Below, piece after piece: positions 11,260 to 23,137 of a stretch of 64,000 nt of DNA. Every line of letters begins with the position of its first letter. The stretch's first letter is position 1. The notes beneath the pieces were generated by a model that saw only the letters and a list, made by a program, of their open reading frames with translations, made no database searches and had not been told where the DNA came from. The stretch is from Galeruca laticollis. Taxonomy: Eukaryota > Arthropoda > Insecta > Coleoptera > Chrysomelidae. Both the position numbers and the translations under genes were made by a program. The stretch covers positions 108,714,270 through 108,778,269 of the forward strand of contig OY998180.1 in the NCBI GenBank assembly GCA_963921935.1, given 5' to 3'.

Positions 11260-12730
11260 GTAGTAGTAATTGTATCTTTTATATGACATCAGCAAAATAA
11301 TAATAAATAATTAATAGCCGATTCTCAGGAATTTTATTTGTAAATTGGATATATACGGCCAGGATTCATAACGCAATAAGTGTTTTTAAAGAAATATATA
11401 TACACCGTGATTATCTAGCAAACTGTATGGAACTATAAAACCAAATAGCACTTCTTATAGTCGACATATCGATGGTCTCAGGCCACTGCTCCATCAAAGT
11501 ATTTACGTGCGAAAACAGAAATGGCTCGAACGACTTGTAAACTCGCGGAAAAAACAGCACAACAGTAATATCTACTCTAAATAAATGGGCAATCCTTCTT
11601 GATCATAAGTTCTTTTACTAAAAAGAATCAAATTTAGAGTTTATAAAAGGGTAACAAAACCCGGAAGATTCCTTTAGCGACAGGGTCGTACTGAACTATT
11701 TAATAGAAGGTTTTTAAGTTAATAATATAATGTAATTAATGATATATTGAACTGATGGCATTTTTTAAATGTAATCACCAAAAAGACATTCAAACTGCAG
11801 CATTTAACAAAAACGTATAACAAAAAACGGACGCCCACGCAGGAATCTGCATGGCACTCTGAGAAATAGAATAACATGCAATGGGAATATTTCACTTTCA
11901 ACTTCATTAAAAAAAATTGTTGTTCGATTTCCAGAAAAAATGTCCACAGATTATTATTTCTTTATATAAAATCTTAATCCGATTTTTACCTTGATGTACT
12001 ACTTTGAAAATACGCCGGTATGAAACACTATCAAGTAATAACACGCTTAAAATTGATAAGTGTTCCATAAAACTAAAAAAGGAAAGGAAATGAGAATGGT
12101 CCTCTCAGATTGATGGATATTCCCTAGGAAAGGACATCCATCGATAATGTAAACCTTCGGATTAGAGTATATTCGAATTCAAAAATTTTGTCATTTCGAG
12201 CCAGTAGATTTCTCAAGGAGTTCTTTTGAGTCGAATTCCCTGTCAAGATGCATCAGAAAATGGATCTGGTCGGAGACATGACGTATATAGCAATTTCCTA
12301 TGAGATTTTTAGAATAATGGAATTGTGTTTCGTTAGATTTTTAGGTTATAATTTTAAAATGTTTTAGGTGTGCAATTTTTGTTTAGTAATAGATACAAGT
12401 TGAGTCTAAACTGGTGTATATTGAGGAAAACAACACCAAATATTTATATATTATATAAAAAATAATAAAAATAAATATTAAGCAAAGAGAGCATATAGGG
12501 TATGGTCAGTTCATCGAATACGTTCAAAAATTAACATGGAATTTCTGGAATCGGTCATACTGAACACACTGTTTACTACCACTAATTCACATTCGGTATG
12601 TGTTTAGTATGTTCAGAAATATTTAACAAAATATGAATAATGCAGTTTCTCTATGAAAAAAACATATAATCAAATCAAATCAGAAGAAAAAGCTCAGCAT
12701 ATTGGTTCGTTTTGTTTCTGCTGGTCTTTT
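11260..12730. other. AT-rich stretch without a recognised gene
   Basis: Short frames (for example 11907-11719 on the minus strand) have low-complexity hydrophobic translations and no family resemblance. I see no clear repeats. Confidence 0.4.
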
Positions 12731-12734
12731 TCTC

Positions 12735-12929
12735 CTACATCTTTTTTACATGAAAAATGGAATTAGGTTTTTCTTTTGATCTTTTTATTTGGTTTTCTTC
12801 ATATTTACTAACTGTATTTCCCAGTTCGTGTTCTATTTCTTCGATTTTCTTTACTCTCCTTCCTGTTTTATATATCTTCCTTGTTTTAGTTTTCCCTCTT
12901 CCCTTTTGATTATTACTTTGATTATCCAA
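12735..12929 (-). CDS. Small hypothetical basic coiled-coil protein
   Basis: A 64-codon frame, rich in Lys and Glu, with a heptad-like centre (KKIEEIEHELGNTVSKYEEN). It could be a relic of the N-terminal coiled coil of a LINE ORF1 protein, since LINE-C lacks that part. The link is only suggestive and I do not recognise a family. Confidence 0.25.
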   Translation of the reverse strand: MDNQSNNQKGRGKTKTRKIYKTGRRVKKIEEIEHELGNTVSKYEENQIKRSKEKPNSIFHVKKM

Positions 12930-13204
12930 TCGATTTATATGTAAAGTGGTTTTATTTCATAGATAGATCCTGTATAAATACGGAAATAATAATTTTATAG
13001 AAAAGTATCTCAAATGTCAATGAAAAATACGTGAATAAAAATATTTTTTTCAAACTCCCGCTAAAACGCGCCAAACTGTGACATGACTATAGGGACCGAG
13101 AAAGATGACGCTTATGCCATCTGCCGTGAAAAAACACAAACAACGTGATGTAAACACTATTAGTTTTGTATAATCAGCGTTTTTAAATATTTTTAAAACT
13201 GATA

Positions 13205-13338
13205 TTCATGGTTGTTCAAATATGCCGTATAAAAATGCTACGCAGTTGAAATTTTATAGTTTCCCCGAAAGTTCATTGAACACTGAGTGTATAACCTTAA
13301 AACGTCAAAAATGGATAAATACAGTAAAAACCCATATG
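13205..13338 (+). pseudogene. THAP-like zinc-finger exon relic
   Basis: The frame reads GCSNMPYKNATQ, then KFYSFPESS and RQKWINTVKTHM. The F-x-x-F-P spacing followed by R-x-x-W is the THAP DNA-binding pattern found in P-element transposases and host regulators. A GTAAGT donor-like site follows the last codon. The second zinc Cys is not seen, so the finger is probably broken. Confidence 0.4.
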
Positions 13339-13725
13339 TAAGTAAAATGTTCTAAATAAATTTTCTTATTAACTATTATTTTGGGTATAATCAGTATGAT
13401 ACTACAATTGGCAGCTATTAGAAAAGTTCTAAATTTTTTTTACATAAATAAAAGATTATTATCGAGAAAATAAAATGTTGGTTTCTGTACGATTCCATTG
13501 ATTATATAAAATAAAAAGCTTGTTATGTGTTTGCTGACTTTAATATTATATAACACATATATAACACCAGGGCGCTCTACTTTCGACAGAAGTGCTGCCT
13601 CTATAGTTCGGTCTCCTTTCCTATGATCTACGTCATAGACTTATAAACAAATCTCGTGTTCTGTCAAAATTAACTGATCTTGACTGGGTTCTTAAGAATA
13701 AGGTTGATAAAAGCCGTCCAAATGA

Positions 13726-13930
13726 ATATGTCGTTTTCCAAATGCTTTGCAGTACCGATGTGCAAAAGTATGTGCGTCAGTGCGCCACAAATACTTTTAA
13801 TAAACGTTTAAAAAAAGTGTTCATATAAGGAGAAGTGAGTAAACACTTGCTAGCAGTATCATTGATACCGACAAATACCACTCCTTTTTGTGAAGATCGC
13901 TTTAATGTTAGTTCTGATAAACTACAAATT
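13726..13930 (+). pseudogene. Second THAP-like fragment
   Basis: The frame KCFAVPMCKSMCVSAPQIL gives the C-x(4)-C start of a THAP finger. A frame change is followed by IPTNTTPFCEDRF, the C-x(0-1)-E-D-x-F end of the same domain. The two halves lie within 200 bp and are out of frame. The identity is plausible but weakly preserved. Confidence 0.4.
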
Positions 13931-14108
13931 AAACATTTTAGACAGTTTTATTTCCTGATATATGGCAAAAGAAAGTATCAAATATTTATCAGCTGTTGTT
14001 TTTTTTACTGGGGTACTTCTTAAGTTACAACTACTTCCTTTCATGAACCCAGTTTCCATTGTGATAAAAATCAGAAAATATTATCGTTATTAAGAAAAAT
14101 TCTCGTAA

Positions 14109-14152
14109 AGGTGCGTATTCACCAAAAAAGCGAGCACGAGCGAACAAGAGCG
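14109..14152 (+). repeat. Harbinger left terminal inverted repeat
   Basis: AGGTGCGTATTCACCAAAAA followed by AGCGAGCACGAGCGAAC. It pairs with the right end. The flanking segment continues with repeated GAGCGAGCGA, a subterminal repeat that may bind the transposase. Confidence 0.85.
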
Positions 14153-14477
14153 AGCGAGCATTCTGCATCAATAATCTTCTGGTGAGTACGGGCTAGCGAG
14201 CGAGCGAACGTTTGCTTATTCGTGTTCAAAAAAGATCGAGAGGAAGGCGGTACATCAAAGAAAATACTTGTTCGTACTCGTTCAGTGCTCACACTTCGAT
14301 CACTTGCGCTTTGCTGCATGAAACTACGTGGAAAATTGTTATTTACATTTTAAAATCAATTATTATTATAGGGTTGGTTTATGAACTTGGCCGTACCAGG
14401 TATAGTTATAACATTTACATTTTAAATTAAATATTAATTTGGTTATTTGTAAGTATTTTTAGTGACCCAAATTTAAA

Positions 14478-16524
14478 ATGGAATGGTCGAATGATAGTGT
14501 GATGAAATTGATAGACGGCTATCGTATTCGGCCGGTTTTATGGAATTCTTCGGACCCATTTTACAAAATAGAAATAAAAAAGAAGATACTTGGAGAGAAT
14601 TAGCCGATGAGTTAGGGACTGATAGTGCAGAAATTAAAAAGAAAATGCAGTCACTACTTGCATCTTTAGAAGGGAGAAACAGAAACTGAAAACCACTTCG
14701 GGGATGGGTACCGAAGAGGTTTATGATACCAAATGGTTTATTTGTAAGAGTCTATTATTTTTAAAAGACAAAAATCAACCAAAAGAAACACAGGATACAG
14801 AAGGAAAATTATGTAAAACACTATACTTAATTGAATTTATTTTTATGTATAATCAAATATTAGCAAATACGTACAGGTTATATCTTGTCTACAAATATAA
14901 TTCTTGCCAGGGCACTTTTCCTACAGTTGCTAAGTATTCTGCAAATTATTTTCTGTTCTCTTTATAAACTTGTGCGGATTTACGCGCAACTTTTTGAACA
15001 GGAGGAAGTGATAAAGAGTTCTCTTCTCTTTCTTGTCTCCAACTGCCTTCCACAATTTTCCCACCAAACTCAAAGATTCCATGTTTTGTATATATGTTTC
15101 GAGATGATTTACTCCTTCGTAGATAATTATGCAAATAAATGCATGCCATAACAACTTTTGTTGTTTTATGTGGTTCCAGTAGCATAGGTTTTCTCAATAC
15201 CCTAAATACAGTAGAAAGACTGCCGAACGCATTTTCGACTACTCTTCTGGCTCACGACAATCTATAATTATAAATACGTTCAATAGAATATTTCTGATGT
15301 GAACCTGGATAAGGTTTTAAAATATGTTCTTCCAACGAAAACGCATCATCAGCTAGAAAAACGTACGGTAATGATTTGTGTGTATTTGGTAAAGCTTTAT
15401 TGGGAGGTAAATGCAATTTGTCTTCTTGCAGTTTCTTGTAAAAAGATGTATTCTTTAATACACCACCATCTGATATTCTCCCCTGACATCCAACATCAGC
15501 GAAAGTAAAACAATATTCTGCGTCGACAAAAGCCATTAAGACGATACTAAATGTGGACTTATACTTGAAGAATGCACTTCCTGTATTTATTGGAGCTTGA
15601 AGCACTACGTGTTTGCCATCTATTGATCCCACGCAATTCGGGAAATTCCATAATTCATCAAATTCTTTTGCAACGTGCAACCACTCCTGTTCTCCTTAGG
15701 GCAACTGAAAATAATATTACTAAATTAATTAAAGTGTAATTTGATCAAAATTTTTAATGAGAATAAATGAATCGCTAGTTATTAAAAGAATGCACTTAGT
15801 TCTATTTACTTTTTCAGAGTCGGAACGAATCCGAACAAATGACAGAAGACGAAGATTTGGAGGAAAACAATGACAGAGTAAACAAGGATTTGTATGAAAC
15901 GAACATCAATGAAAGTAATGATGATAATCAAGAAACCATCCCAAAGCGCAAAGAATTTGTTTCTCCTAAAAAAATTCCAAGAAAAAAACAAAACTTACTG
16001 AAGATCCTAGAGTAGCTGACGCAGTTATAACTGATCTAAAATCGAATATTGCATCCCAAAAAAATGATGGCTGTACCGTTTATGGACAACATATTGCTTT
16101 CAAACTTAGATCTTACAATTCTTACACCCGGGCTGCTGTTGATCATCATATCAATAATATAATCTTCAATGCGGACATGGGTTTGTATGCACAAACCAAC
16201 AATTCTAACACTCGGCTTCCAACAAAAACAATTAGCACGGAATACTATTCTAGCCCTGCTTCATCCCCTACCTTATCATCGGCTTCCTCATCTCAATCTC
16301 ATCTATACAATACCTCTAATTTCAACATTTAAATTCCAACAACCTACAGCACAGAATACTATTCCAGCCCCAGCCCTGCTTCAATCCTTGCTTTATCCCC
16401 CAATGCTGCCCCATCCTTTCCTATTTCGCCTACCGGAGAACAAAGTGCGAAGATATCAACTGATTTAATTACAGATAATACGCAAATTAATCTTGTATCA
16501 TATTTCACTGGTTATAAACATTGA
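14478..16524 (+). pseudogene. Harbinger MADF/Myb-like DNA-binding partner protein
   Basis: Harbinger transposons need a second protein with a MADF/SANT-type domain that guides the transposase. Here ATG at 14478 starts MEWSNDSVMKLIDGYRIRP, followed by LWNSSDPFY. A one-base loss in an A run near 14565 shifts the frame, after which W-R-E-L-A-D-E-L and K-K-K-M-Q-S-L can be read. A second shift lies near 14672. After a probable intron ending near 15815, the last part (to 16524) carries acidic and Ser-rich segments and the INNIIFNADMG motif typical of the C-terminus of these proteins. Confidence 0.7.
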
Positions 16525-17048
16525 TTTATTTACAAGAAAATGTATTAATTAGTTTCAAGTTTTGTTGCGTTAATAAAGTTAATTTTGCAGAAAATACTTA
16601 AATACCTACTTAACTTTACATGTTCATGCAAAACTTCAATGATGGCTTTACAAACTACTGGTATTATTTTTGATATAACTTGTTTAGGTATTTTAAAAAC
16701 ATACAGGAGAGAGCAATATGAGTCGCCCGTTGCAAGAAATCTTAAGGTTGCAGCAAGTCTTTCTGTCGCAGGAATAGCTCTCCTGTAGTTTGTATCATTT
16801 TTCATTATTTTTGGTTCCACCAGTTCTAGCAAAGTTTTAAAATCTTCAGGGGACATTCGGCAAAAATTCTGGAACATTCCGTAATCGTGTTCTACTGTTA
16901 AATCTCGCAATAGACTACTGCCACTATAAATATATCGGTTTTTAAATACAGTTGCTTGCCGAAATCGTGTCTTTCTTTTTTTTCTTTTTAATAAATTCAA
17001 TACTGCGAAAGCAGCAATAGCTAACAATAATTTTTCATGGTCAGCCAT
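14946..17048 (-). pseudogene. Harbinger DDE transposase
   Basis: Starts at ATG 17048 (MADHEKLLL). The first exon to about 16590 has the N-terminal helices and LRFLATGDSYCSLLYVF. An intron is likely between about 16590 and 15707. The catalytic exon contains FPNCVGSIDGKHV (first Asp), DVGCQGRISDGGV (second), FLADDAFSLEEHI, YNYRLS and, after a stop, A-R-R-V-V-E-N-A-F-G (Glu). LHNYLRRSK near the end is the usual C-terminus. Two nonsense codons are visible: TAA near 15697 at the start of the second exon and TGA near 15248 just before the A-R-R-V-V-E-N motif. Confidence 0.85.
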
Positions 17049-17151
17049 ATTTACCGCGCTCGCACAAAGTAGATGGATCAACTCCGAACTTGAACATACT
17101 CGCTCTGGTGTGGACGAGATATCAATATGTCAAGCAAACACGAGCAAACAT

Positions 17152-17197
17152 ACACGAATGTTTGCTCGTGCTCGCTTTTTTTGGTGAATTCGCACCT
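17152..17197 (-). repeat. Harbinger right terminal inverted repeat
   Basis: The complement reads AGGTGCGAATTCACCAAAAA followed by AAGCGAGCACGAGCAAAC, matching the left end with a few differences. Confidence 0.85.
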
Positions 17198-17200
17198 TAA

Positions 17201-19530
17201 TAAATACCTCACTGGTTGTTGAGACACCGTGTAGAAACAAGAAGTATTTTTTTAATGTCGACAAATATGCTTTTTTTTGGAAGTTGATGGGAGAGTGTTC
17301 AGTAGTTGTTAAAAATAAAAGTCATAAAAAAGCACTCCAATTTTGTAGTTAATACTAAAGAAACCTGTAGAATAAGACACGGATGTCTAATGTTGTAACC
17401 TAGGAGGTTATGTATATTTTATTTTACTATTACCTTACTATTATTCTATATATTTTCAATGTTAATTACTACTGCATTCTATTTAAATAGTTAATATCTC
17501 TTTTAATCATATTTTCATTATTTCATATCTTTATCAGTACTTTCGCCCACTGCTGTCTCCAGTAAAAGCCATGTTATTTAAGACTCATTCTTATCAATCT
17601 AGTTTTTACCTTTAATGTCGCCAATTAAATATGATATTAACTACAATTTTATGTATAATGTAACTCTTGTTCTGAAAGTTTTCTTAAGTCAAGTTCTCTT
17701 CTTAGAATGCATTTCAGACTCAAGGGGAAATAAGTTTTAGTTTCACTTTTTCTCATACAAACTGCTTATTTTTGCATATTTCGCTACTTTCAAAATATCA
17801 AAACTTATTTTCTTCTTGAGTGGCAACTATTGTTTAAACACATAATGTAGATAAAAAATGTATAAGATTATTATTATTCGACGAGTTCTATTAAGTGTAA
17901 CATCAAAAACTAAGTAGTTACAGGGAATCAATGAAGTATTGATATCCAATTGTTTTATTTCAATCACTGTTGATCTGCGGATCACAACACTAATACCGAC
18001 TATACTTGGTTAAGACTTATGAGTCAGCTGCTTTTCCGGTCAGTGACGTAATCGTGCTCTGATTGGTGTTCCCAGTCACGTAATAATGGGTAATATATAA
18101 CGCAATTTGAATTAATTTTATTCACTTTGAGACGAATAAGTAGGCTCTTAAAATGTTATTTGGGGTTTTTATGAACTGTCTTTAATGTGTAAAATATAAA
18201 TTTTAACGTTAACATTTGTCAACATCACTATTAAACAATCAAAATAGATAAACGATTTCAACCAACTAAATCCCTATATTATATAACGCTAATGAGAATT
18301 GAAATATTGTCAATGGTATTGTTTTGATTCATTTCATAATGAAATATCAGTCAGACTTCTGTGCCGTTCTGGTATATTATTGATTGAAATAATCGGCAAC
18401 TGATTTGACAGAAAAGCAATTCGGAAAGTCATCCGAAATTTCCAATATTATCCTGCCTTGTGTTTTGATTCGCGAATTGCAATAATTGGAGTTTTAGTCT
18501 AGCGGAGAATATTATTCGAACTTCCAACTCATCTCTATTATATTCGTATTCAGAATCTAAGTTCAAAAACAATTTTCTACAAGACGAGAGTTGAGATGAG
18601 ATGTTTTTCATACGCTAACTGCAGTCAATAAATTATATAATTTTAAAAAAGTACTTTGCAGACAATTATTTATAGGAATAAGTTGATTGGTTAACTTATA
18701 CTGTCTGGGCGGGAAACAAGTGGACTGTAGTTTTTTTTATACTTAATTCAATGTGTAACATGTCCATCGACCTGTTTCGATGTAATATAATAAATTCCGT
18801 GTAATTTCCGCTTGCCGTCTAATTAGCCACTCCCAACCATAGAATTAAAACTGAACGCTGAGACAATTGACGTTTATCAATTTCCCCCTGTTCGCTACAA
18901 GCTGAAAATCCTCCCTTTTCCGATACCGACGTTGAAGAGAAAACACGTATTCACGTTTTCTCTTGTTCTGAAAGTTTTCTTAATTTGCTGTGGTAAGTTG
19001 AAATTTATATTTTATAATCTCTAAGCATCATTCGATATAATCGCTGAGATAATTTTCATTGCATTTCTTTCATTTCTGTTCTTTTACATATTCAGAGAAA
19101 AATTACAGTTGCACGTGGTCACGGAATCATTATTTTATACCTACATATTCATTTTAAAATAAATACAAATCATTGCTTAATTTTGTGTAAATACTTGAGA
19201 GCTTTTTATGTTGCAAAATATTTTTTTTCAATATAAAGAACACTACAGGTTTCAGATATATTTTTTAAGCACCTTATTTATTCATATAACAACTTTTTGG
19301 CTCTCATAAGTTTTTCAGAACATTAGTACACTACTAATTTAGTTAAATTGTTTTTTTATTGTTTCAATATGGGAGACATATATGTTGGGAAGCTTTCAGT
19401 AAATTTTATTTTTGTAAATTCAAATAACTGCCTTCCTTTTTAAACCTGAAAAGCTGAACCAACACAATGTGCCCCATTACGATCAAGTTCCTACATATCC
19501 CTGATTCTTGTGTACTCTTAGGTAAGCACA
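17201..19530. other. Long AT-rich stretch without a recognised gene
   Basis: Only short, low-complexity frames are present (for example 18611-18429 on minus). The phrase TCTTGTTCTGAAAGTTTTCTTAA occurs near 17667 and again near 18961, so parts may belong to one interspersed repeat family. I see no coding signal. Confidence 0.4.
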
Positions 19531-19532
19531 GC

Positions 19533-19609
19533 AGCTACGTGAGAGCTATGTGAGAGCTACGTGAGAGCTACGTGAGAGCTACGTCACAGCTACGTGAGAT
19601 CTACGTAAC
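19533..19609. repeat. 11-bp tandem repeat, about 7 copies
   Basis: The unit GCTACGTGAGA is repeated with small changes (GCTATGTGAGA, GCTACGTCACA). Each copy has an ACGT core. Confidence 0.8.
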
Positions 19610-19800
19610 AGCTTTCATTTATCTAAGACAACTTTACCTTTGAAGACAGCTTCCATTTATGTAAGACACCTGTACCGTTGAAGACAGCTTCCATTTATGT
19701 AAGACACCTTATCCGTTGATGACAGCTTCCATCTATCTACGACACCTTTACCGTTGAAGACAGCTTCCATTGGTCCGAGACATATTTCACCATAGAAAAC
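19610..19800. repeat. 38-bp tandem repeat, about 5 copies
   Basis: A unit containing CCGTTGAAGACAGCTTCCAT and then TTATGTAAGACACC recurs at about 38-bp spacing, with substitutions growing toward 19800. Confidence 0.8.
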
Positions 19801-20533
19801 ACCGTTTCCATTCCTTCAAAACATCTTAAATCACCAGAGTACCGTCAGTTAAGTACATCCTGTATTTTTTCCGTCCCGTTCTAAGGCAGAATTAAATTAA
19901 TTTTTCTTATATATATTCTCTTTTATTTCTAATCCACCCGACTGTGAGAGCCACAGGGTATCGTGTTCGGGTTGATTAAATTTGAGCACATTTTATTTTT
20001 AACGTTTTTAATACTAATTTTTTATAATATTTTAATTTAGAGTAAATTATTTTACACGGTATTTCCACCTTTATCACCTTAGTCTTGTTCTTGTTCTTTC
20101 GTCACGTTTGAAAAGGTGGTGGCGCCCTGAACTTTCATAGTCTGATCATCCTCTGTTATACAAAGTGTGTCATTAACTTGGAGTTGGACCACCCTTGAGA
20201 AGTCTCATGCCGGGATTTTGTTCAAGTGAACGAATAAGCTTTATCAACTGGCGCCCTCAAACATAAATAGTTACAAATGTATAGATGCCTACAATAAAAA
20301 TGATGAATGAAAAATCACTATAAAAAAAAGGACCGGATAAAACTTACCCTAATTGTGATAATAGGTCTTTTTGACGGTACCGACTGATGATATAGATAGG
20401 ACCACCACGTGAATTTGAAAGTCTGGAGCTATGCACTTAGTTGCGAGAAAGTAATTAGGTTCATAGAGATCGCGTACATCTATTGCAACTACTAGCTAGC
20501 TACTACTACCACAGATAACCCACAACTACTAAC

Positions 20534-20983
20534 TCAAAAATCTAATTGGCACGCACCGAACAATATTAAACTTGGGTGCAATACTAAATGCTTCCAAAAA
20601 TAAATTAAACAATTTCTGTAGGTTAATAATAATGCGATTAATTGGGGTTCAATGATATAACATGAGAAGAGAGAAAAAATAAAAATAAGAAAAAAGAAAT
20701 CAGTTGTGTGGCAAAGGACACACCTCTGGAACAGGTCGCTTAAATTCACCTTTAGCGGTACGCAATGTGATAACCCGAGTGACACTTTAACCGCGCTGCG
20801 GTGAACTTGTATGACACGTGCCAGTGACCATTTTAACGGAGGCAAATTATCATCTTTTAAGAGATCTAAGGTATCCTTTTCATTAGGAGTACCCGGAAGT
20901 GTCCATTTGCTTCTCTGATTAAGCGTATGAATATATTTTCGGTGCCACCTAGTCCAGAAATCTTGCTGAATTCGCTGAACCAA
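20534..20983 (-). pseudogene. BEL-1 C-terminal domain (DUF5641-like)
   Basis: MVQRIQQDFWTRWHRKYIHT, then LQRS-like LNQRSKWTLPG and LPPLKWSLARVIQVH are the usual last domain of BEL polyproteins. The remainder of the 149-codon frame is low complexity and probably past the true end. Confidence 0.75.
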
Positions 20984-21057
20984 CTGCCAACAACAAATAC
21001 GCCCTAGTTTTATATCTTGTAGATCAGGATCTACAATGGCACCTACAGGTGTGAAAG

Positions 21058-22117
21058 TTAAAAATGGGCTGGAGTCAGTGGAAGGAGGTCATGAGGATCA
21101 GAGCTAATTGGACAGAGGGGTCTATCGTTTAGAATGGACTCTATTTGCACCAAAACCGTATATAATTCCTCGTGAGTTATAATCTCATCGCTTATAATCC
21201 TAGAGAGGTAAGTTTTCACGGATTTAATGCATGCCTTCCATAGGCCTCCGAAAATGGGGTCTGAGAGAAGATTAAAATGCCAATTAATGTGCTCCCTTTC
21301 AGTAGCAACGTGCATGGCTTGAACCAGTTGCTTACGAGCCCCAGCGAAATTTGTTCCGCAATCACTTTATATATTATTAACAGAATCCCTACGAGCAATA
21401 AAAAGACGAAACGCGGCAACAAAGGTGTCTGTGGATAGTTCCGAAGCCAATTCTAGATGAACAGCTTTTGTGGCCATACAAACAAACAGAGCGAGTTAAG
21501 CCTAATGAGTTTTGGCTCCAAGAGATCGTCCAAGAGTTATATAAAAAGGTACCTCGTAATCCTCTCCAGCATTTGCGAAGGGTTTTACTTGACATAAACG
21601 AATAGAGGGAAAATTGCCCATTAAAGACTGAGATGAAGTAGGGTACTCTAAAACATTTTGAACCATGGGAAATTAATCTACGAATCGACCATTTAGGGGC
21701 GAAGATTCAGAACTTCCAGAGAAGTAAGAAGTGGAGAGTTTGCAGTCCGGGATAAAGATATTTTCGATGATAGTGCTCTATAAGTCGATACGTGAAAGTA
21801 TGACTACTGGGTAAAAGAATGGGGGGCTTTTCATTAAAGGACAAGCTAGAATGAACAAGTCTACCGCCCACCCTGAAGACTCCTTGATCATCTAAGAAAG
21901 GGCTCAATTTTCGCAAGTACTTTGGTAGATGAAGACTCTTTCGAAGCAAGGGTATTTCACGAGCAGATGTTTGAGATTGAGTAAATTTTATGAGGTAAAC
22001 AAGGAGCATTATCAAAATCACTTTCTGAAAATGAATCAAATCGTGCATTAGCGGGATCACGTGCATTAAGAATAAATCTAAATACATACAGTAGAAACTC
22101 TGAGTCTTTTCCATCAT
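21058..22117 (-). pseudogene. BEL-1 integrase
   Basis: 22117-21707 holds the region leading to the zinc-binding head, with LDDQGVFRVGGRL and HYHRKYLYPGLQ (His residues). The catalytic core is broken over frames between 21600 and 21320. 21315-21058 carries the E region and beyond: INWHFNLLSDPIFGGLWKA, then LTTVLVQIES-like LYTVLVQIESILNDRPL and LTPAHF. Frameshifts and a stop near 21365 disable it. Confidence 0.75.
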
Positions 22118-22356
22118 GTGACTGATACGATATCAACCATATGTATCTTAATCAAAACAATACGACAAACACTTGTATAAAGTTTCGCTCTTTTTCTGTT
22201 ATTAGAAGAAGACAGTACCAACATAGTATGTGTTAAATAATGTCGTCAACTAAGTCACGTGATGAAAAGCTTCACCGTTTCTACTGTAGCAAATTATTCG
22301 TTGTATTTTTTCAAGAGATGAAAAATGAGATAAAATAATATGAATAGGGGATTGAT

Positions 22357-22973
22357 TTAGTTCAGCTTGACAAGCAGTTTTACGTAGTTCTTTAGAAACT
22401 TCGAAAAGTTCAAATTTAGATAAATTGGTAGGCCAAGCATCGCATGGTTCACATAACCAAGGAGGTCCCGCCCACCATAGGGAATTATTGAGAATTGATT
22501 GAGGGAATATGCCTCTTTAGGGTCTGCAGGATTGTCTGCGGACGTAACATGTCTCCAAATAGAGGGAGGAATCTTCTCTTGGATCAGTGTCAACCGGTTT
22601 GACACGAAGGTAGCCCATTTGTAGCCCGAGAGCTTCGTACCCAGGAAAGGATAATGGTGTAATCTGTGTAAGTGAACATATTTATAATTCTTAAGAAATC
22701 TAGAAGACTAGTATGTACAAAATATACTAATTCGGACAACAATAGGGCCCTACACAACTCGAGTCGAAGTAAAAAGATTTTCTTGAGAGGAGCTAACCGG
22801 GTTTTGCTACATACTAAATGTGTTTTAATCTTACCATGCATGTATTCAGACCGTAAATAAATTACAGCAGCATACGCCTTTTCTAAGGCATCACAAAAAC
22901 CATGAAAATCATAGTTACAAGTATAAGGAGAAGTTATTCGCCGAGGAATATTCAGTGAGGATAGAGAAGGCAA
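22357..22973 (-). pseudogene. BEL-1 RNase H
   Basis: 22973-22590 reads FHGFCDALEKAYAAVIYLRS (D in the first catalytic strand), KTRLAPLKK and LLRLELCRALLLSELV, the conserved Pao RNase H block. TDYTIILSW follows with the next catalytic residue. 22605-22357 continues in another frame (TSADNPADP, a motif that ends this domain). One frameshift lies near 22600. Confidence 0.8.
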
Positions 22974-23137
22974 ATTAAAAATACGCCATAAATCAACAAT
23001 ATTATCTAGTGGAGATGGGGCCCAAGGAATTCCAAGAGCCCAAAATGATTGGACTAGTATTTTGATAGAAACCGTTACAGGGGAGAGAAATCTTAAAAGA
23101 TCAAAGGTTTTTGGCGATTTCAGAAAGTATTTAGCAC

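Larger units (their letters stand above)
14109..17197. mobile_element. PIF/Harbinger DNA transposon with TIRs and TAA target duplication
   Basis: The element is 3089 bp, bounded by inverted repeats beginning AGGTGCG and flanked by TAA at 14106-14108 and 17198-17200, the 3-bp TWA duplication typical of this superfamily. Inside are the two expected genes in convergent orientation: a MADF-type partner on plus (14478-16524) and the DDE transposase on minus (17048-14946). Both carry a few point lesions, so the copy cannot move itself, but its ends look intact. Confidence 0.9.

Noticed and set aside
16169..16468. 99-codon Pro/Leu-rich plus-strand frame
   Set aside because: It overlaps the C-terminal part of the Harbinger MADF partner in another frame; the partner frame carries the INNII motif.
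22672..22860. Plus-strand 62-codon frame inside BEL-1
   Set aside because: Antisense of the RNase H domain, no independent support.
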